Shown: positions 7,714 through 15,674 of the stretch, in pieces | Position numbering within the stretch: position 1 is the first letter of the stretch | Layout of the letters: every line of letters starts with the position of its first letter | Assembly: GCA_020025425.1 (NCBI GenBank) | Contig: JAHHSD010000029.1 | Coordinates: 1 to 22,753, forward strand | Source: Oscillospiraceae bacterium | Lineage (GTDB): Bacteria > Bacillota > Clostridia > Oscillospirales > Oscillospiraceae | Direction of reading: 5' to 3' | Length of the DNA: 22,753 nucleotides | Notes under the pieces: model-generated | Databases searched by the model: none | Told to the model about the DNA's origin: nothing | Seen by the model: only the letters and a program-made list of their open reading frames with translations | Made by a program: the position numbers and the translations under genes

Positions 7714-9489
7714 ATGTATTATTCCAGCGGTAACTATGAAGCTTTTGCACGCCCCCAGAAGCCCGAAGGCGTGGATCACAAATACGCCTATATCGTGGGC
7801 ACCGGCCTGGCGGCCCTGACCGCCGCCTGCTATCTGGTACGGGACGGTCAGATGGAGGGCAAGCACATCCACATTTTTGAGAAAGAGCCCATCCCCGGCG
7901 GCGCCTGCGACGGCTATGAGTTCCCCGGCCTGGGCTATGTGATGCGCGGCGGCCGCGAGATGGACAACCATTTTGAGGTCATGTGGGATCTGTTCCGCTC
8001 CATCCCCTCCATTGAGACTGAGGGGGTCAGCGTACTGGACGAGTACTACTGGCTGAACAAAAAGGACCCCAACTACTCCCTGATGCGGGCCACCCAGGAC
8101 CGGGGCCAGAGCGCCCACACCGACGGCAAGTTCGGCCTGAGTGACAAGGCGGCTATGGAGATCATGAAGCTGTTCTTCACCCCGGACGAGGACCTCTATG
8201 ACCGCCCCATCACCGACTTCTTCGACGATGAGGTGCTCAACTCCAACTTCTGGCTCTACTGGCGCACCATGTTTGCCTTTGAGAACTGGCACAGCGCTCT
8301 GGAGATGAAGCGGTATATCCACCGCTATGTCCACCACATCGGCGGCCTGCCCGACTTCACCGCCCTGCGCTTCACCAAGTACAACCAGTATGAGTCCATG
8401 ATCCTGCCCATGGTGAAGTATCTGGAAAATGCGGGCGTCCACTTCCACTACAACACCAAGGTGGTCAGCGTGGACTTCGACATCCAGCCCGGCCGCAAGC
8501 TGGCCAAGCGCATCAGCCTGGTGGCAGATGGCAAGGAGGAGGCCGTGGATCTGACCGAGAACGATCTGGTCTTTATCACCCCCGGCGGCTGCGTGGAGAA
8601 CTCCTCCCTGGGCAGCCAGGACCAGCCCGCCCAGTTCACCCCCGACCTGCAGCCCGGCGGCGGCTGGGATATGTGGAAGCGCATTGCGGCCCAGGATCCC
8701 TCCTTCGGTCACCCGGAGAACTTCTGCTCCGACCCCGAAAAGACCAACTGGCTCAGCGCTACCGTCACTACCCTGGACGACCGCATCCCCCCCTATGTCC
8801 AGAAGATCTGCCAGAGAGATCCCTTCTCCGGCGGCGTGGTCACCGGCGGTATCGTCACCGTGAAGGACTCCAACTGGCTGCTGAGCTGGACCTTCAACCG
8901 CCAGCCCCAGTTCCGCAATCAGCCCAAGGGCCAGCTGGTGGGCTGGATCTACGGCCTGTTCACCGACAAGCCCGGCAACTTTGTGAAAAAGCCCATGCGG
9001 GACTGCTCCGGTAAGGAGATCTGCATGGAGTGGCTGTACCACCTGGGCGTGCCTGAGGATCAGATCGAGGACATGGCTGCCCACAGCGCCAACACCATTC
9101 CCTGCATGATGCCCTATATCACCGCCTTCTTCATGCCCCGCGCCGCCGGGGACCGGCCCGACGTGGTGCCTGAGGGAGCCGTGAACTTCGCCTTTATCGG
9201 CCAGTTCGCCGAGACTGAGCGGGACACCATCTTCACCACCGAGTACTCTATGCGCACCGGTATGGAGGCCGTCTACACCCTGCTGAACGTGGACCGGGGC
9301 GTGCCCGAGGTCTGGGGCAGCATCTTCGACATCCGCTGCCTGCTGGACGCCACGGTGAAGATGCGCGACGGCAAGAAGATCACCGACATGGACCTGGGCT
9401 TCAAGGAGCGCATGGTCCTGAAGGAGGCCCTCAAGAAGGTGGCCGGCACAGAGATCGAGAAGCTGCTGAAGGAATATCATGTGATTTGA
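7714..9489 (+). CDS. ohyA: Oleate hydratase (myosin-cross-reactive antigen family)
   Basis: This FAD-dependent enzyme adds water to the cis-9 double bond of unsaturated fatty acids such as oleate, giving 10-hydroxy acids. It is common in gut Firmicutes and is thought to detoxify fatty acids. The 591-residue length is usual. The N-terminal dinucleotide-binding motif is IVGTGLAALTAACYL (about 27-41), followed by HIFEKEPIPGGACDGYEF. RGGREM carries Glu82 and ALEMKRY carries Tyr201; both align in position with catalytic residues described for the Staphylococcus aureus enzyme. The sequences FENWHSALEMKRYIHRY and FTALRFTKYNQYES are family signatures. The start is ATG 7714, nine bases after AAGGAGG (7699-7705). 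The in-frame ATG at 7687 lies upstream of that site. The gene stands alone between two terminators. No good -35/-10 pair was found. Confidence 0.96.
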   Translation: MYYSSGNYEAFARPQKPEGVDHKYAYIVGTGLAALTAACYLVRDGQMEGKHIHIFEKEPIPGGACDGYEFPGLGYVMRGGREMDNHFEVMWDLFRSIPSIETEGVSVLDEYYWLNKKDPNYSLMRATQDRGQSAHTDGKFGLSDKAAMEIMKLFFTPDEDLYDRPITDFFDDEVLNSNFWLYWRTMFAFENWHSALEMKRYIHRYVHHIGGLPDFTALRFTKYNQYESMILPMVKYLENAGVHFHYNTKVVSVDFDIQPGRKLAKRISLVADGKEEAVDLTENDLVFITPGGCVENSSLGSQDQPAQFTPDLQPGGGWDMWKRIAAQDPSFGHPENFCSDPEKTNWLSATVTTLDDRIPPYVQKICQRDPFSGGVVTGGIVTVKDSNWLLSWTFNRQPQFRNQPKGQLVGWIYGLFTDKPGNFVKKPMRDCSGKEICMEWLYHLGVPEDQIEDMAAHSANTIPCMMPYITAFFMPRAAGDRPDVVPEGAVNFAFIGQFAETERDTIFTTEYSMRTGMEAVYTLLNVDRGVPEVWGSIFDIRCLLDATVKMRDGKKITDMDLGFKERMVLKEALKKVAGTEIEKLLKEYHVI

Positions 9490-9512
9490 TCCGCGCATAG
9501 GAACAGCGGATA

Positions 9513-9556
9513 AAAAAGACGCCCTGTCCGGCACAGCCGGACAGGGCATCTTTTAT
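9513..9556. terminator. Bidirectional terminator between ohyA and nptA
   Basis: GCCCTGTCCGG (9521-9531) and CCGGACAGGGC (9537-9547) form a perfect 11-bp stem with loop CACAG. A-rich sequence on the left and T-rich sequence on the right allow termination of both convergent genes. Confidence 0.94.
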
Positions 9557-9567
9557 TTCAGGACAGC

Positions 9568-11211
9568 TTATCGCTCCCCGTGGATCACGGCCATCTCCTG
9601 ACCGATGTTCAGCATGTGGTCGCCGATTCGCTCAAAGTCGGTGAGCAGCTCGGAGTAGAGGATGCAGGCCTCCTCGTTGCAGGCGCCGCTCTGCATGCGC
9701 TGGAGCTGGCGGCGGCGGAACTGGAGGGTCATGTCGTCGATCTTCTGCTCCAGGGCGGAGACGTCGGTGAGCCACAGCAGATCTCCGGTTTCCGGAGCAA
9801 GCAGGGTGTTAAGTCCCTTGAGACAGACGTCCCGCATTTCCACGATCTCAGACTGCGCGGTCTCGGAGAACTGGATATCCTTCTCCACCAGCAGGTTGGT
9901 GTAGCCGCAGATGTTCATGGCGTGGTCGCCGATCCGCTCGATGTTGCCGGTAATGGTGAAGTAGCTGCTGACGATGGTGGAGTTGCTCTCGTTGTTTTCA
10001 TGGGTCATCACGGAGGAGATCTGTCTGGAGATCTCCTTGTTCAGGAAGTCCAGATAGTCCTCGGTCTTTTCGGCGGCCTGGATCTGGCTGTTATCCCGGG
10101 CCAGCACGGCGCGGAAGCCGGCGGCCACATTGTCGCGGGCCATGGACAGCATGCGGTTGAGCTCGTTGCGCAGCTGGTCAATATAGATGGCGGAGGAGCC
10201 CAGACCGCCGTCCTTGCTGGTGGGCTGCACGGGGGTGAGGTACAGGACTTTCATGCCCTCGGGCGACTCATTTTCCTGCTCAGGCAGCAGCTTGACGGAC
10301 AGCTTGGCCAGCATGTTGCCCAGGGGCAGCAGGAGCAGGGTGGTGACGATATTGAAAATCGTGTGCATGGCGGCGATCTGCGCCTTGGGGGCGCCGGGAA
10401 TCATGGTTTCGATCAGACCGGTCAGGGGGAAAATCAGGGTGATGATGGTAAAGATGATGGTACCGATGACGTTGAACATCAGGTGGATGGAGGTGGCCCG
10501 CTTGGCGCTGCGGCTGGTGCCCACAGAGGCCAGCACGGCGGTGATACAGGTACCGATATTCTGACCGAACAGGACAAAGACCGCGTTGGAGAAGGAGATC
10601 ACACCGCTGGCGGCCAGGGTCTGCAAAATACCCACCGAGGCGGAGGAGGACTGGATCACAGCGGTGAACAGGGCGCCGAAGGCGATGCCAAGCAGGGGAT
10701 TGGAGAAGTTGGACATGAGGGAGACGAAGGCGGCGGAGTCCCGCAGGGGGGCCATGGAGCCGCTCATCATGTCCATGCCGATGAACAGCACGCCCAGACC
10801 GGCCAGGATCTGGCCGACGTGCTGGACCTGGGGCCGCTTGATAAAGACCAGCAGCACCACGCCGATAAAGGCGAACACGGGGGCCATGGCGCCCACGTCC
10901 AGGGCGATCAGCAGGCCGGTGACCGTGGTACCCACGTTGGCGCCCATGATGATCCAGACGGCCTGGTTCAGCGTCATCATGCCGGCGTTGACGAAGCCGA
11001 CCACCATGACCGTGGTAGCGGAGGACGACTGAATGACTGCGGTGATGGCCGCACCCACCAGTACGCCGAGGAAGCGGTTAGCGGTAAGACGCTCCAGAAT
11101 CTGCTTCATTTTGCTGCCTGCGGCAGCCTCCAGACCGGAGCTCATCATCTGCATACCGTACAGGAACAGGGCCAGGCCGCCCAGCAGGCTAAGAAAGTCT
11201 GTGAGATGCAA
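9568..11211 (-). CDS. Na+/phosphate cotransporter with PhoU-like domain
   Basis: This is a NptA/PNaS-type (SLC34-like) membrane protein predicted to import inorganic phosphate with Na+. The 547-residue product has two inverted Na/Pi repeats, each with the hallmark QSSS motif: ITAVIQSSSATT (QSSS 61-64) and FTAVIQSSSASV (QSSS 187-190). GANVGTT and GQNIGTC occupy equivalent positions after them. From about residue 335 to the end lies a soluble helical PhoU-like domain with two ERIGDHAMNI/ERIGDHMLNI segments, the usual metal-binding signatures. A longer frame begins at 11262, but AAGGAGG is placed 8 nt before the TTG at 11211, and that TTG starts directly ahead of the first membrane helix, so it is preferred. 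The gene is monocistronic with a clear promoter. No Pho box was recognised. Confidence 0.94.
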   Translation of the reverse strand: MHLTDFLSLLGGLALFLYGMQMMSSGLEAAAGSKMKQILERLTANRFLGVLVGAAITAVIQSSSATTVMVVGFVNAGMMTLNQAVWIIMGANVGTTVTGLLIALDVGAMAPVFAFIGVVLLVFIKRPQVQHVGQILAGLGVLFIGMDMMSGSMAPLRDSAAFVSLMSNFSNPLLGIAFGALFTAVIQSSSASVGILQTLAASGVISFSNAVFVLFGQNIGTCITAVLASVGTSRSAKRATSIHLMFNVIGTIIFTIITLIFPLTGLIETMIPGAPKAQIAAMHTIFNIVTTLLLLPLGNMLAKLSVKLLPEQENESPEGMKVLYLTPVQPTSKDGGLGSSAIYIDQLRNELNRMLSMARDNVAAGFRAVLARDNSQIQAAEKTEDYLDFLNKEISRQISSVMTHENNESNSTIVSSYFTITGNIERIGDHAMNICGYTNLLVEKDIQFSETAQSEIVEMRDVCLKGLNTLLAPETGDLLWLTDVSALEQKIDDMTLQFRRRQLQRMQSGACNEEACILYSELLTDFERIGDHMLNIGQEMAVIHGER

Positions 11212-11293
11212 CGAGGGTTCCTCCTTCTTTATCTCTCTGTGATTGGGTTGAAATTCGGACAAAAGTGGTGTGCTGGTTCATTCTAGCCTTTTC

Positions 11294-11323
11294 ATTATAC
11301 AAAGAACGGCTGCGGAACGTCAA
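11294..11323 (-). promoter_or_regulatory. Promoter of the Na/Pi cotransporter gene
   Basis: On the minus strand TTGACG (11318-11323), an 18-nt spacer and a perfect TATAAT (11294-11299) lie about 80 nt before the TTG start. Confidence 0.8.
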
Positions 11324-11346
11324 TTGTATTAACGAAGATTTAACGC

Positions 11347-11376
11347 CAAAAAACGCCGTGGAAAACTCCACGGCGT
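11347..11376 (-). terminator. Terminator after the ABC-F gene
   Basis: ACGCCGTGGA (11353-11362) and TCCACGGCGT (11367-11376) form a perfect stem with a 4-nt loop. On the minus strand it is followed by TTTTTT. It separates the ABC-F gene from the nptA promoter. Confidence 0.92.
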
Positions 11377-11387
11377 TGTTGGAATCA

Positions 11388-12986
11388 TTAGCCCTGGGGA
11401 TGCAGGCTCTCCAGGTATTCGTCGTAAGTCATGTGGCGGTCCACCAGCTTGCCCTCGGCGGTAAAGTCAAAGACACGGTTGCACACGGTCTGAATCAGCT
11501 GATGGTCGTGGGAGGAGACCAGCACGTTGCACTTCACGGCCTCCAGGCCGTTGTTGAGGGCGGCGATGGACTCCAGGTCCAGGTGGTTGGTGGGCTGGTC
11601 CAGCATCAGCACGTTGGCGCCAGAGAGCATCATCCGGGACAGCATGCAGCGGACCTTCTCACCACCGGAGAGGACCTTGACGGGCTTATAGACCTCGTCG
11701 CCGGAGAAGAGCATCCGGCCCAGGAAGCCGCGCAGATACTGCTCCTGAGGATCGGGGGAGTACTGACGCAGCCACTGCACCAGGTTGTCATCGCAGTCCT
11801 GGAAGTAGGGGGTGTTGTCCTTGGGGAAGTAGGAGTAGGTGGCGGTCTGGCCCCACTTCACAGTGCCCTCGTCGGGCTCCATCTCGCCGGCCAGGATCTT
11901 GAAGAGGGCGGTGTGGGCGTTCTCGTTGTCGCCCACAAAGGCGATCTTCTCGCCGTGGCCCACAATGAAGGACACCTTGTCCAGCACCTTGACCCCGTCG
12001 ATGGTCTTGCTCACATCGGTGACAAAGAGGATGTCCTTGCCCACCTCCCGGTCGGGGGAGAAGCCCACCCAGGGATAGCGGCGGGAGGATGCGGGCATCT
12101 CCTCCACGGTCAGCTTATCCAGCAGTTTGCGGCGGGCGGTAGCCTGCTTGGACTTGGACTTGTTGGCGGAGAAGCGGGAGATGAAGTCCTGCAGCTCCTT
12201 GATCTTGTCCTCGTTGCGCTTGTTCTGGTTCTTCACCAGCTGCTGGACCAGCTGAGAGGACTCGTACCAGAAGTCGTAGTTGCCCACGTACATCTTGATC
12301 TTGCCGTAGTCGATATCCACGATGTGGGTGCAGATGGTGTTGAGGAAGTGGCGGTCATGGCTGACCACGATGACAGTGCCCTCGAAGTCCAGCAGGAAGT
12401 CCTCCAGCCAGTTGATGGCGTCGATGTCCAGGTTGTTGGTGGGTTCGTCCATCATCAGCAGATCGGGGTTGCCGAACAGCGCCTGCGCCAGCAGCACCTT
12501 CACCTTCAGACGGGCGTCCAGGGTGGACATCTCGTTGTAGTGCAGGTCCACGGTCAGACCCAGACCCTGGAGGATCCGGCTGGCGTCGGACTCGGCCTCC
12601 CAGCCGCCCAGCTCGGCGTACTCCTCCTCCAGCTGGCAGGCCAGCATACCGTCCTCGTCGGTCATCTCCTCCTTGGCGTAGAGGGCCTCCTTCTGCTTGC
12701 CGATGTCATACAGACGCTGGTTGCCCATGATGACGGTGTCCATGACGTTGTAGGCGTCGTAGGCGTTCTGGTCCTGCTTCAGCACGGACATGCGGGTGTT
12801 GGGCAGGATGCTCACCTCGCCGGAGGTGGACTCCAGCTCACCGGACAGGATCTTCAGGAAGGTGGACTTACCGGCGCCGTTTGCGCCGATGATGCCGTAG
12901 CAGTTGCCGCGGGTAAACTGCAGATCGGCGTGAGAAAACAGGGGCTGGCCGCTGTACTGCAGCCCCAGATCGGTAACAGTGATCAT
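11388..12986 (-). CDS. ABC-F family ATPase (YkpA/YbiT type)
   Basis: ABC-F proteins have two nucleotide-binding domains and no membrane part, and most act on the ribosome. The product has 532 residues. NBD1 is complete for ATP binding: Walker A GANGAGKS (34-41), Walker B LLMMDEPTNNLD with Glu181 and the SHDRHF switch. Its signature is degenerate (MSTLDARLKVK). A charged linker (about 245-300) follows. NBD2 has a degenerate Walker A (GDNENAHTALF, about 352-362) and LMLDQPTNHLD with Gln464 in place of the catalytic Glu, but an intact LSGGEK signature. The PKDN segment near 388-391 and LDLESI after Walker B suggest the YkpA/YbiT group, not an antibiotic-resistance group. ATG 12986 follows AAGGAG by 12 nt. 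ATG 13031 has no such site and overlaps the likely -10. Confidence 0.93.
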   Translation of the reverse strand: MITVTDLGLQYSGQPLFSHADLQFTRGNCYGIIGANGAGKSTFLKILSGELESTSGEVSILPNTRMSVLKQDQNAYDAYNVMDTVIMGNQRLYDIGKQKEALYAKEEMTDEDGMLACQLEEEYAELGGWEAESDASRILQGLGLTVDLHYNEMSTLDARLKVKVLLAQALFGNPDLLMMDEPTNNLDIDAINWLEDFLLDFEGTVIVVSHDRHFLNTICTHIVDIDYGKIKMYVGNYDFWYESSQLVQQLVKNQNKRNEDKIKELQDFISRFSANKSKSKQATARRKLLDKLTVEEMPASSRRYPWVGFSPDREVGKDILFVTDVSKTIDGVKVLDKVSFIVGHGEKIAFVGDNENAHTALFKILAGEMEPDEGTVKWGQTATYSYFPKDNTPYFQDCDDNLVQWLRQYSPDPQEQYLRGFLGRMLFSGDEVYKPVKVLSGGEKVRCMLSRMMLSGANVLMLDQPTNHLDLESIAALNNGLEAVKCNVLVSSHDHQLIQTVCNRVFDFTAEGKLVDRHMTYDEYLESLHPQG

Positions 12987-13029
12987 TTGATCGATACGCT
13001 CCTTCAAATAGAAAGTGAAATCATTTCCC

Positions 13030-13038
13030 ATCTTACCA
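13030..13038 (-). promoter_or_regulatory. Possible extended -10 promoter of the ABC-F gene
   Basis: On the minus strand TGGTAAGAT is an extended -10 element without a recognisable -35. It would start transcription near 13023, compatible with translation from 12986 and not from 13031. Confidence 0.35.
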
Positions 13039-13153
13039 CAGGAGACGGGAAAAAGGTAGCCCTAAAAGGTGAAAAAATGCCGGTTTTTATGCGGTTTCGG
13101 CCCGGTTGAATTGGAGTCCCCCAAAAAGAGGGCCCCGGCCCGATGGGGGCGCG

Positions 13154-13189
13154 GAAAATCCCTCCCGGCACACAGGGGTGCGGGAGGGA
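13154..13189 (-). terminator. Probable terminator after the PfkB kinase gene
   Basis: TCCCTCCCG (13159-13167) and CGGGAGGGA (13181-13189) form a 9-bp stem. On the minus strand it is followed by TTTTCC, a short T-run, so efficiency may be moderate. The remaining bases to 12987 hold only the ABC-F promoter candidate. Confidence 0.7.
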
Positions 13190-13205
13190 CGGAGAAAACG
13201 GGACT

Positions 13206-14147
13206 TTATCGGGGACATGCGCTCATCTGCTCCAGGGTGGGCATGGCGGAGATGGCCCCCCGGGCGGTGCAGGTCCAGGCGGCGGCCCGGTTGGCGAAGG
13301 ACAGGATCTCTTCCAGCTCCGGGAGCTGGAGGTCGGAGAGGGGCTGCTCCCCCCGGGCACACAGGCGGCTGAGCAGGGCGCCCTGGAAGGCGTCCCCGGC
13401 GCCGGCTTTGTCCACGATCTGGACCGGGACCCCCGGCACCACGCCGGTCTGGCCCTGCCAGCGGTAAAAGACACCCCGTCCGCCCAAAGTGATGAGGACC
13501 AGGGAGATGCCCTTGTCTGCCAGGAACTGAGAGCCCTCCTCCAGCTTCCAGGTGCCGGTGATCATCTCCAGCTCCACGGGGGAGAGCTTGATCACATCCA
13601 CCAGGGGGAGGGGAATGGTCATCCACTGACGGGCGTCCTCGGGGGTCACCCAGAGGCTGGGGCGGTAGTTGGGGTCGAAGCTGATCAGTCTGCCCGAGCG
13701 GTGGGCCTGGCGGGCGGCAAAAATGGTGGCCGAGCGGGAGGGGCCTGCGGTCAGGCTGGCGGAGCTGAAATGGAGGAACTTGGCGTGGGATACGCTGTCC
13801 TCGTCCAGCTCGTCGGGGGAGAGGAGGGCATCCGCCCCGCGGAAGAAGGAGTAGGAGATGCGGCCGTTGTCCGACGCGGCCACGGCCAGGGTAGTAGGGG
13901 CGGCGTCAGTGAGCAGGCCGGTGATGTCCACGCCGCTGCTGGCCAGGGCATTGCGCAGGATATGCCCCATGCTGTCCCGGCCCACCTTGCCGAGAAATGC
14001 AGTACATGCCCCCAGCCGGGCGGCGGCCACCGCCACGTTGGCAGGGGAGCCGCCGGGGGTGGCGGCAAACAGGTCGATCCCGTTTGAATCACAACTGGTC
14101 TGAGTCAGGTCAATCAGAAGTTCGCCAATGGTAATGATATCGATCAT
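13206..14147 (-). CDS. PfkB family carbohydrate kinase, probable fructokinase
   Basis: This is a 313-residue ribokinase-fold sugar kinase. Visible motifs are the N-terminal GELLIDL, the sugar-binding PGGSPANVAVAAARLG (about 31-46), GKVGRDSMG, the mid-domain FDPNYRPSLW (about 158-166), and the C-terminal anion-hole and catalytic-base motif DKAGAGDAF with Asp252. The FDPNYRPSLW and C-terminal GAISAMPTLEQM segments match bacterial fructokinases (ScrK-like) best. 5-dehydro-2-deoxygluconokinase or another sugar specificity cannot be excluded. The longest frame begins at 14228, inside the promoter. ATG 14147 follows AAAGGAG by 12 nt and begins the conserved fold, so it is the start. No sugar transporter or hydrolase gene is adjacent. 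The gene is monocistronic. Confidence 0.92.
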   Translation of the reverse strand: MIDIITIGELLIDLTQTSCDSNGIDLFAATPGGSPANVAVAAARLGACTAFLGKVGRDSMGHILRNALASSGVDITGLLTDAAPTTLAVAASDNGRISYSFFRGADALLSPDELDEDSVSHAKFLHFSSASLTAGPSRSATIFAARQAHRSGRLISFDPNYRPSLWVTPEDARQWMTIPLPLVDVIKLSPVELEMITGTWKLEEGSQFLADKGISLVLITLGGRGVFYRWQGQTGVVPGVPVQIVDKAGAGDAFQGALLSRLCARGEQPLSDLQLPELEEILSFANRAAAWTCTARGAISAMPTLEQMSACPR

Positions 14148-14199
14148 GCGCCCTGTACGCTCCTTTCCGGCATCCCAAGCAGAATAAAATTGCAGTGTA

Positions 14200-14228
14200 A
14201 ATATATCATAAAGAAATGTGAGTTTCAA
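14200..14228 (-). promoter_or_regulatory. Promoter of the PfkB kinase gene
   Basis: On the minus strand TTGAAA (14223-14228), a 17-nt spacer and TATATT (14200-14205), in an AT-rich stretch unlike the flanking genes. Confidence 0.75.
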
Positions 14229-14708
14229 TTATTTTTCAAACTTTTTTCAAAATTTGATGAAAAATACAATAAAATAAACCAGTTTGGAGGAAAAAACGAA
14301 AAAATTTACATATCAGCATACAAAAAATAATCTTTTTCACACAGAAGGACCTGTACATGGCACAGCTGCGGGGCGCGGGGAGCGGCCGGTCGATGAAAAA
14401 CGGACTGCACACCGTTTTTATTTGTGGAGTCTGGTTCCGGACCCGTCATCCGGAAAAGCGTGGACAGGCAGAGAAATAAAATCGGGAGAAATAGGTAAAA
14501 AATGCTGAAGAAAGGGGCGTTTTGTGCTAAAATAAAAATCGTAGGCGGGACCATCGCAGTTCCCCCCAATACCCCCTGCGGCAGCGTATTTGCCATGAAG
14601 GGGAATGCGAAACCAAGCCGCAGCCGGACTGCTAATCAATGGCACCATCAAAAAAGCGGGACTGATTTTGAACGGATCAAAATTCATCGGCCGCAGAAAA
14701 GAGGAACT
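14229..14708. other. Intergenic region and structured leader of the CPBP gene
   Basis: There is no convincing gene here. The left part (to about 14340) is AT-rich promoter-type DNA. AAAAACGG/CCGTTTTT (14396-14419) is a weak terminator-like hairpin. A candidate extended -10 TGCTAAAAT (TAAAAT at 14528-14533) would give a leader of about 170 nt. That leader has complementary segments TTCCCC/GGGGAA, CTGCGGC/GCCGCAG and TGCCAT/ATGGCA and a hairpin TTTTGA/TCAAAA just before the ribosome binding site. No known riboswitch class was recognised. Confidence 0.4.
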
Positions 14709-15518
14709 ATGTCAGAAAAGATAAGAAAAACAGGCGGATGCCTGGGGATGGCGCTGGCGGCGATTCTGCTCTACGAGCTGATGGGCGTTGTGATTGGGCT
14801 GGCATCTATCTTGATTTTCTCAGAGCAGGATTATGAGCGCAACTATTTTATGATCGACACGGTTATGGCGCTGATTTTATCGGTGCTCTATGCCGCATGG
14901 CTGTACCGGCTCCGCAAAAAGGACCCGGACGACAGGGCGGAAAAGCTCCCGATAAACGGCCGCACGCTGCTGAGCCTTTCCGTCATTACCCTTGGGCTGA
15001 AAGGAATCGCCTGGGTGTGGCTGGTGGCAGTTGAGCTGGGCCTGAAGGCCATTCCCATCCTGGAAGAGAGCGCCCAGAGCCACGCCGAGACCTGGAGCGC
15101 TCTGGCGACCCAGCCCTACATCTGGACGCTCCTGTCCGTGGCGGTGGTGGGTCCCATTGTGGAGGAGCTGCTGTTCCGGGGGCTTGTGTTCCGCTACATG
15201 GAAAAGATCAGAACGGGCTGGTTCCCCATCATCGTTTCCGGAATTCTCTTCGGCCTGTGGCACAAGGAGCCGGTCCAGTGTGTATACGCGGCCTTGATCG
15301 GCATTGCCCTGGGCATCGTCTACGCAAGGGTGCGGGATCTGAGGGCGGTCATGGGGATCCACATGCTCCACAATTTCATGGGAACCCTGCCGCCTATGAT
15401 CGATACAGACACCGTTCAGATGGTCATCACGTGTGCCGCTTTTGTCATGATCGTGCCCACCCTCAGGCTCTTGGTACGGATGAGCAGGAAGGGGACCCGG
15501 GAGACGGTCCCCCTGTAA
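14709..15518 (+). CDS. CPBP family intramembrane glutamic protease
   Basis: This is a 269-residue polytopic membrane protein of the CPBP (CAAX protease and bacteriocin-processing) family. The first motif is VEELLFRG with Glu152, Glu153 and Arg157. The second is FGLWH with His185, and the third is HMLHNF with His218 and His221. These are the catalytic and structural residues of the family. About seven to eight hydrophobic helices are visible, for example LGMALAAILLYELMGVVIGL, YIWTLLSVAVVGPI and VQMVITCAAFVMIVPTLRLL. Substrates are unknown; members elsewhere process peptides or confer bacteriocin immunity, and no bacteriocin gene is next door. The frame is open from 14502, but ATG 14709 has an AGAGGAAC site and starts at the usual family N-terminus. 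A very strong terminator follows. Confidence 0.9.
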   Translation: MSEKIRKTGGCLGMALAAILLYELMGVVIGLASILIFSEQDYERNYFMIDTVMALILSVLYAAWLYRLRKKDPDDRAEKLPINGRTLLSLSVITLGLKGIAWVWLVAVELGLKAIPILEESAQSHAETWSALATQPYIWTLLSVAVVGPIVEELLFRGLVFRYMEKIRTGWFPIIVSGILFGLWHKEPVQCVYAALIGIALGIVYARVRDLRAVMGIHMLHNFMGTLPPMIDTDTVQMVITCAAFVMIVPTLRLLVRMSRKGTRETVPL

Positions 15519-15540
15519 GGTCAATCAGGCAACAAGAGGT

Positions 15541-15578
15541 CCCGCCCTCCGTTCAGACGGAGGGCGGGGCCTTTTTTT
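15541..15578 (+). terminator. Terminator after the CPBP gene
   Basis: CCCGCCCTCCGT (15541-15552) and ACGGAGGGCGGG (15557-15568) form a perfect 12-bp stem with loop TCAG, followed by seven T residues (15572-15578). Confidence 0.96.
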
Positions 15579-15632
15579 GGAGGGCCCTTATCAATTCTTA
15601 AGGATTCCTTATAAAAATAGCAAAAAAAGCTG

Positions 15633-15641
15633 TGCTATAAT
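15633..15641 (+). promoter_or_regulatory. Extended -10 promoter of the VanZ gene
   Basis: TGCTATAAT (TATAAT at 15636-15641) lies 34 nt before the VanZ start. No good -35 hexamer is found at standard spacing. Confidence 0.55.
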
Positions 15642-15674
15642 CAAATCAAATCGAACCATAGGGAAAAGGAGGAA

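Noticed and set aside
11189..11371. 60-residue frame on the minus strand upstream of nptA
   Set aside because: It spans the nptA promoter and the ABC-F terminator, and shows no ribosome binding site or family resemblance.
14284..14508. 74-residue plus-strand frame and a 96-residue minus-strand frame in the 14284-14596 gap
   Set aside because: No suitable start with a ribosome binding site on either strand, and the composition is not protein-like.
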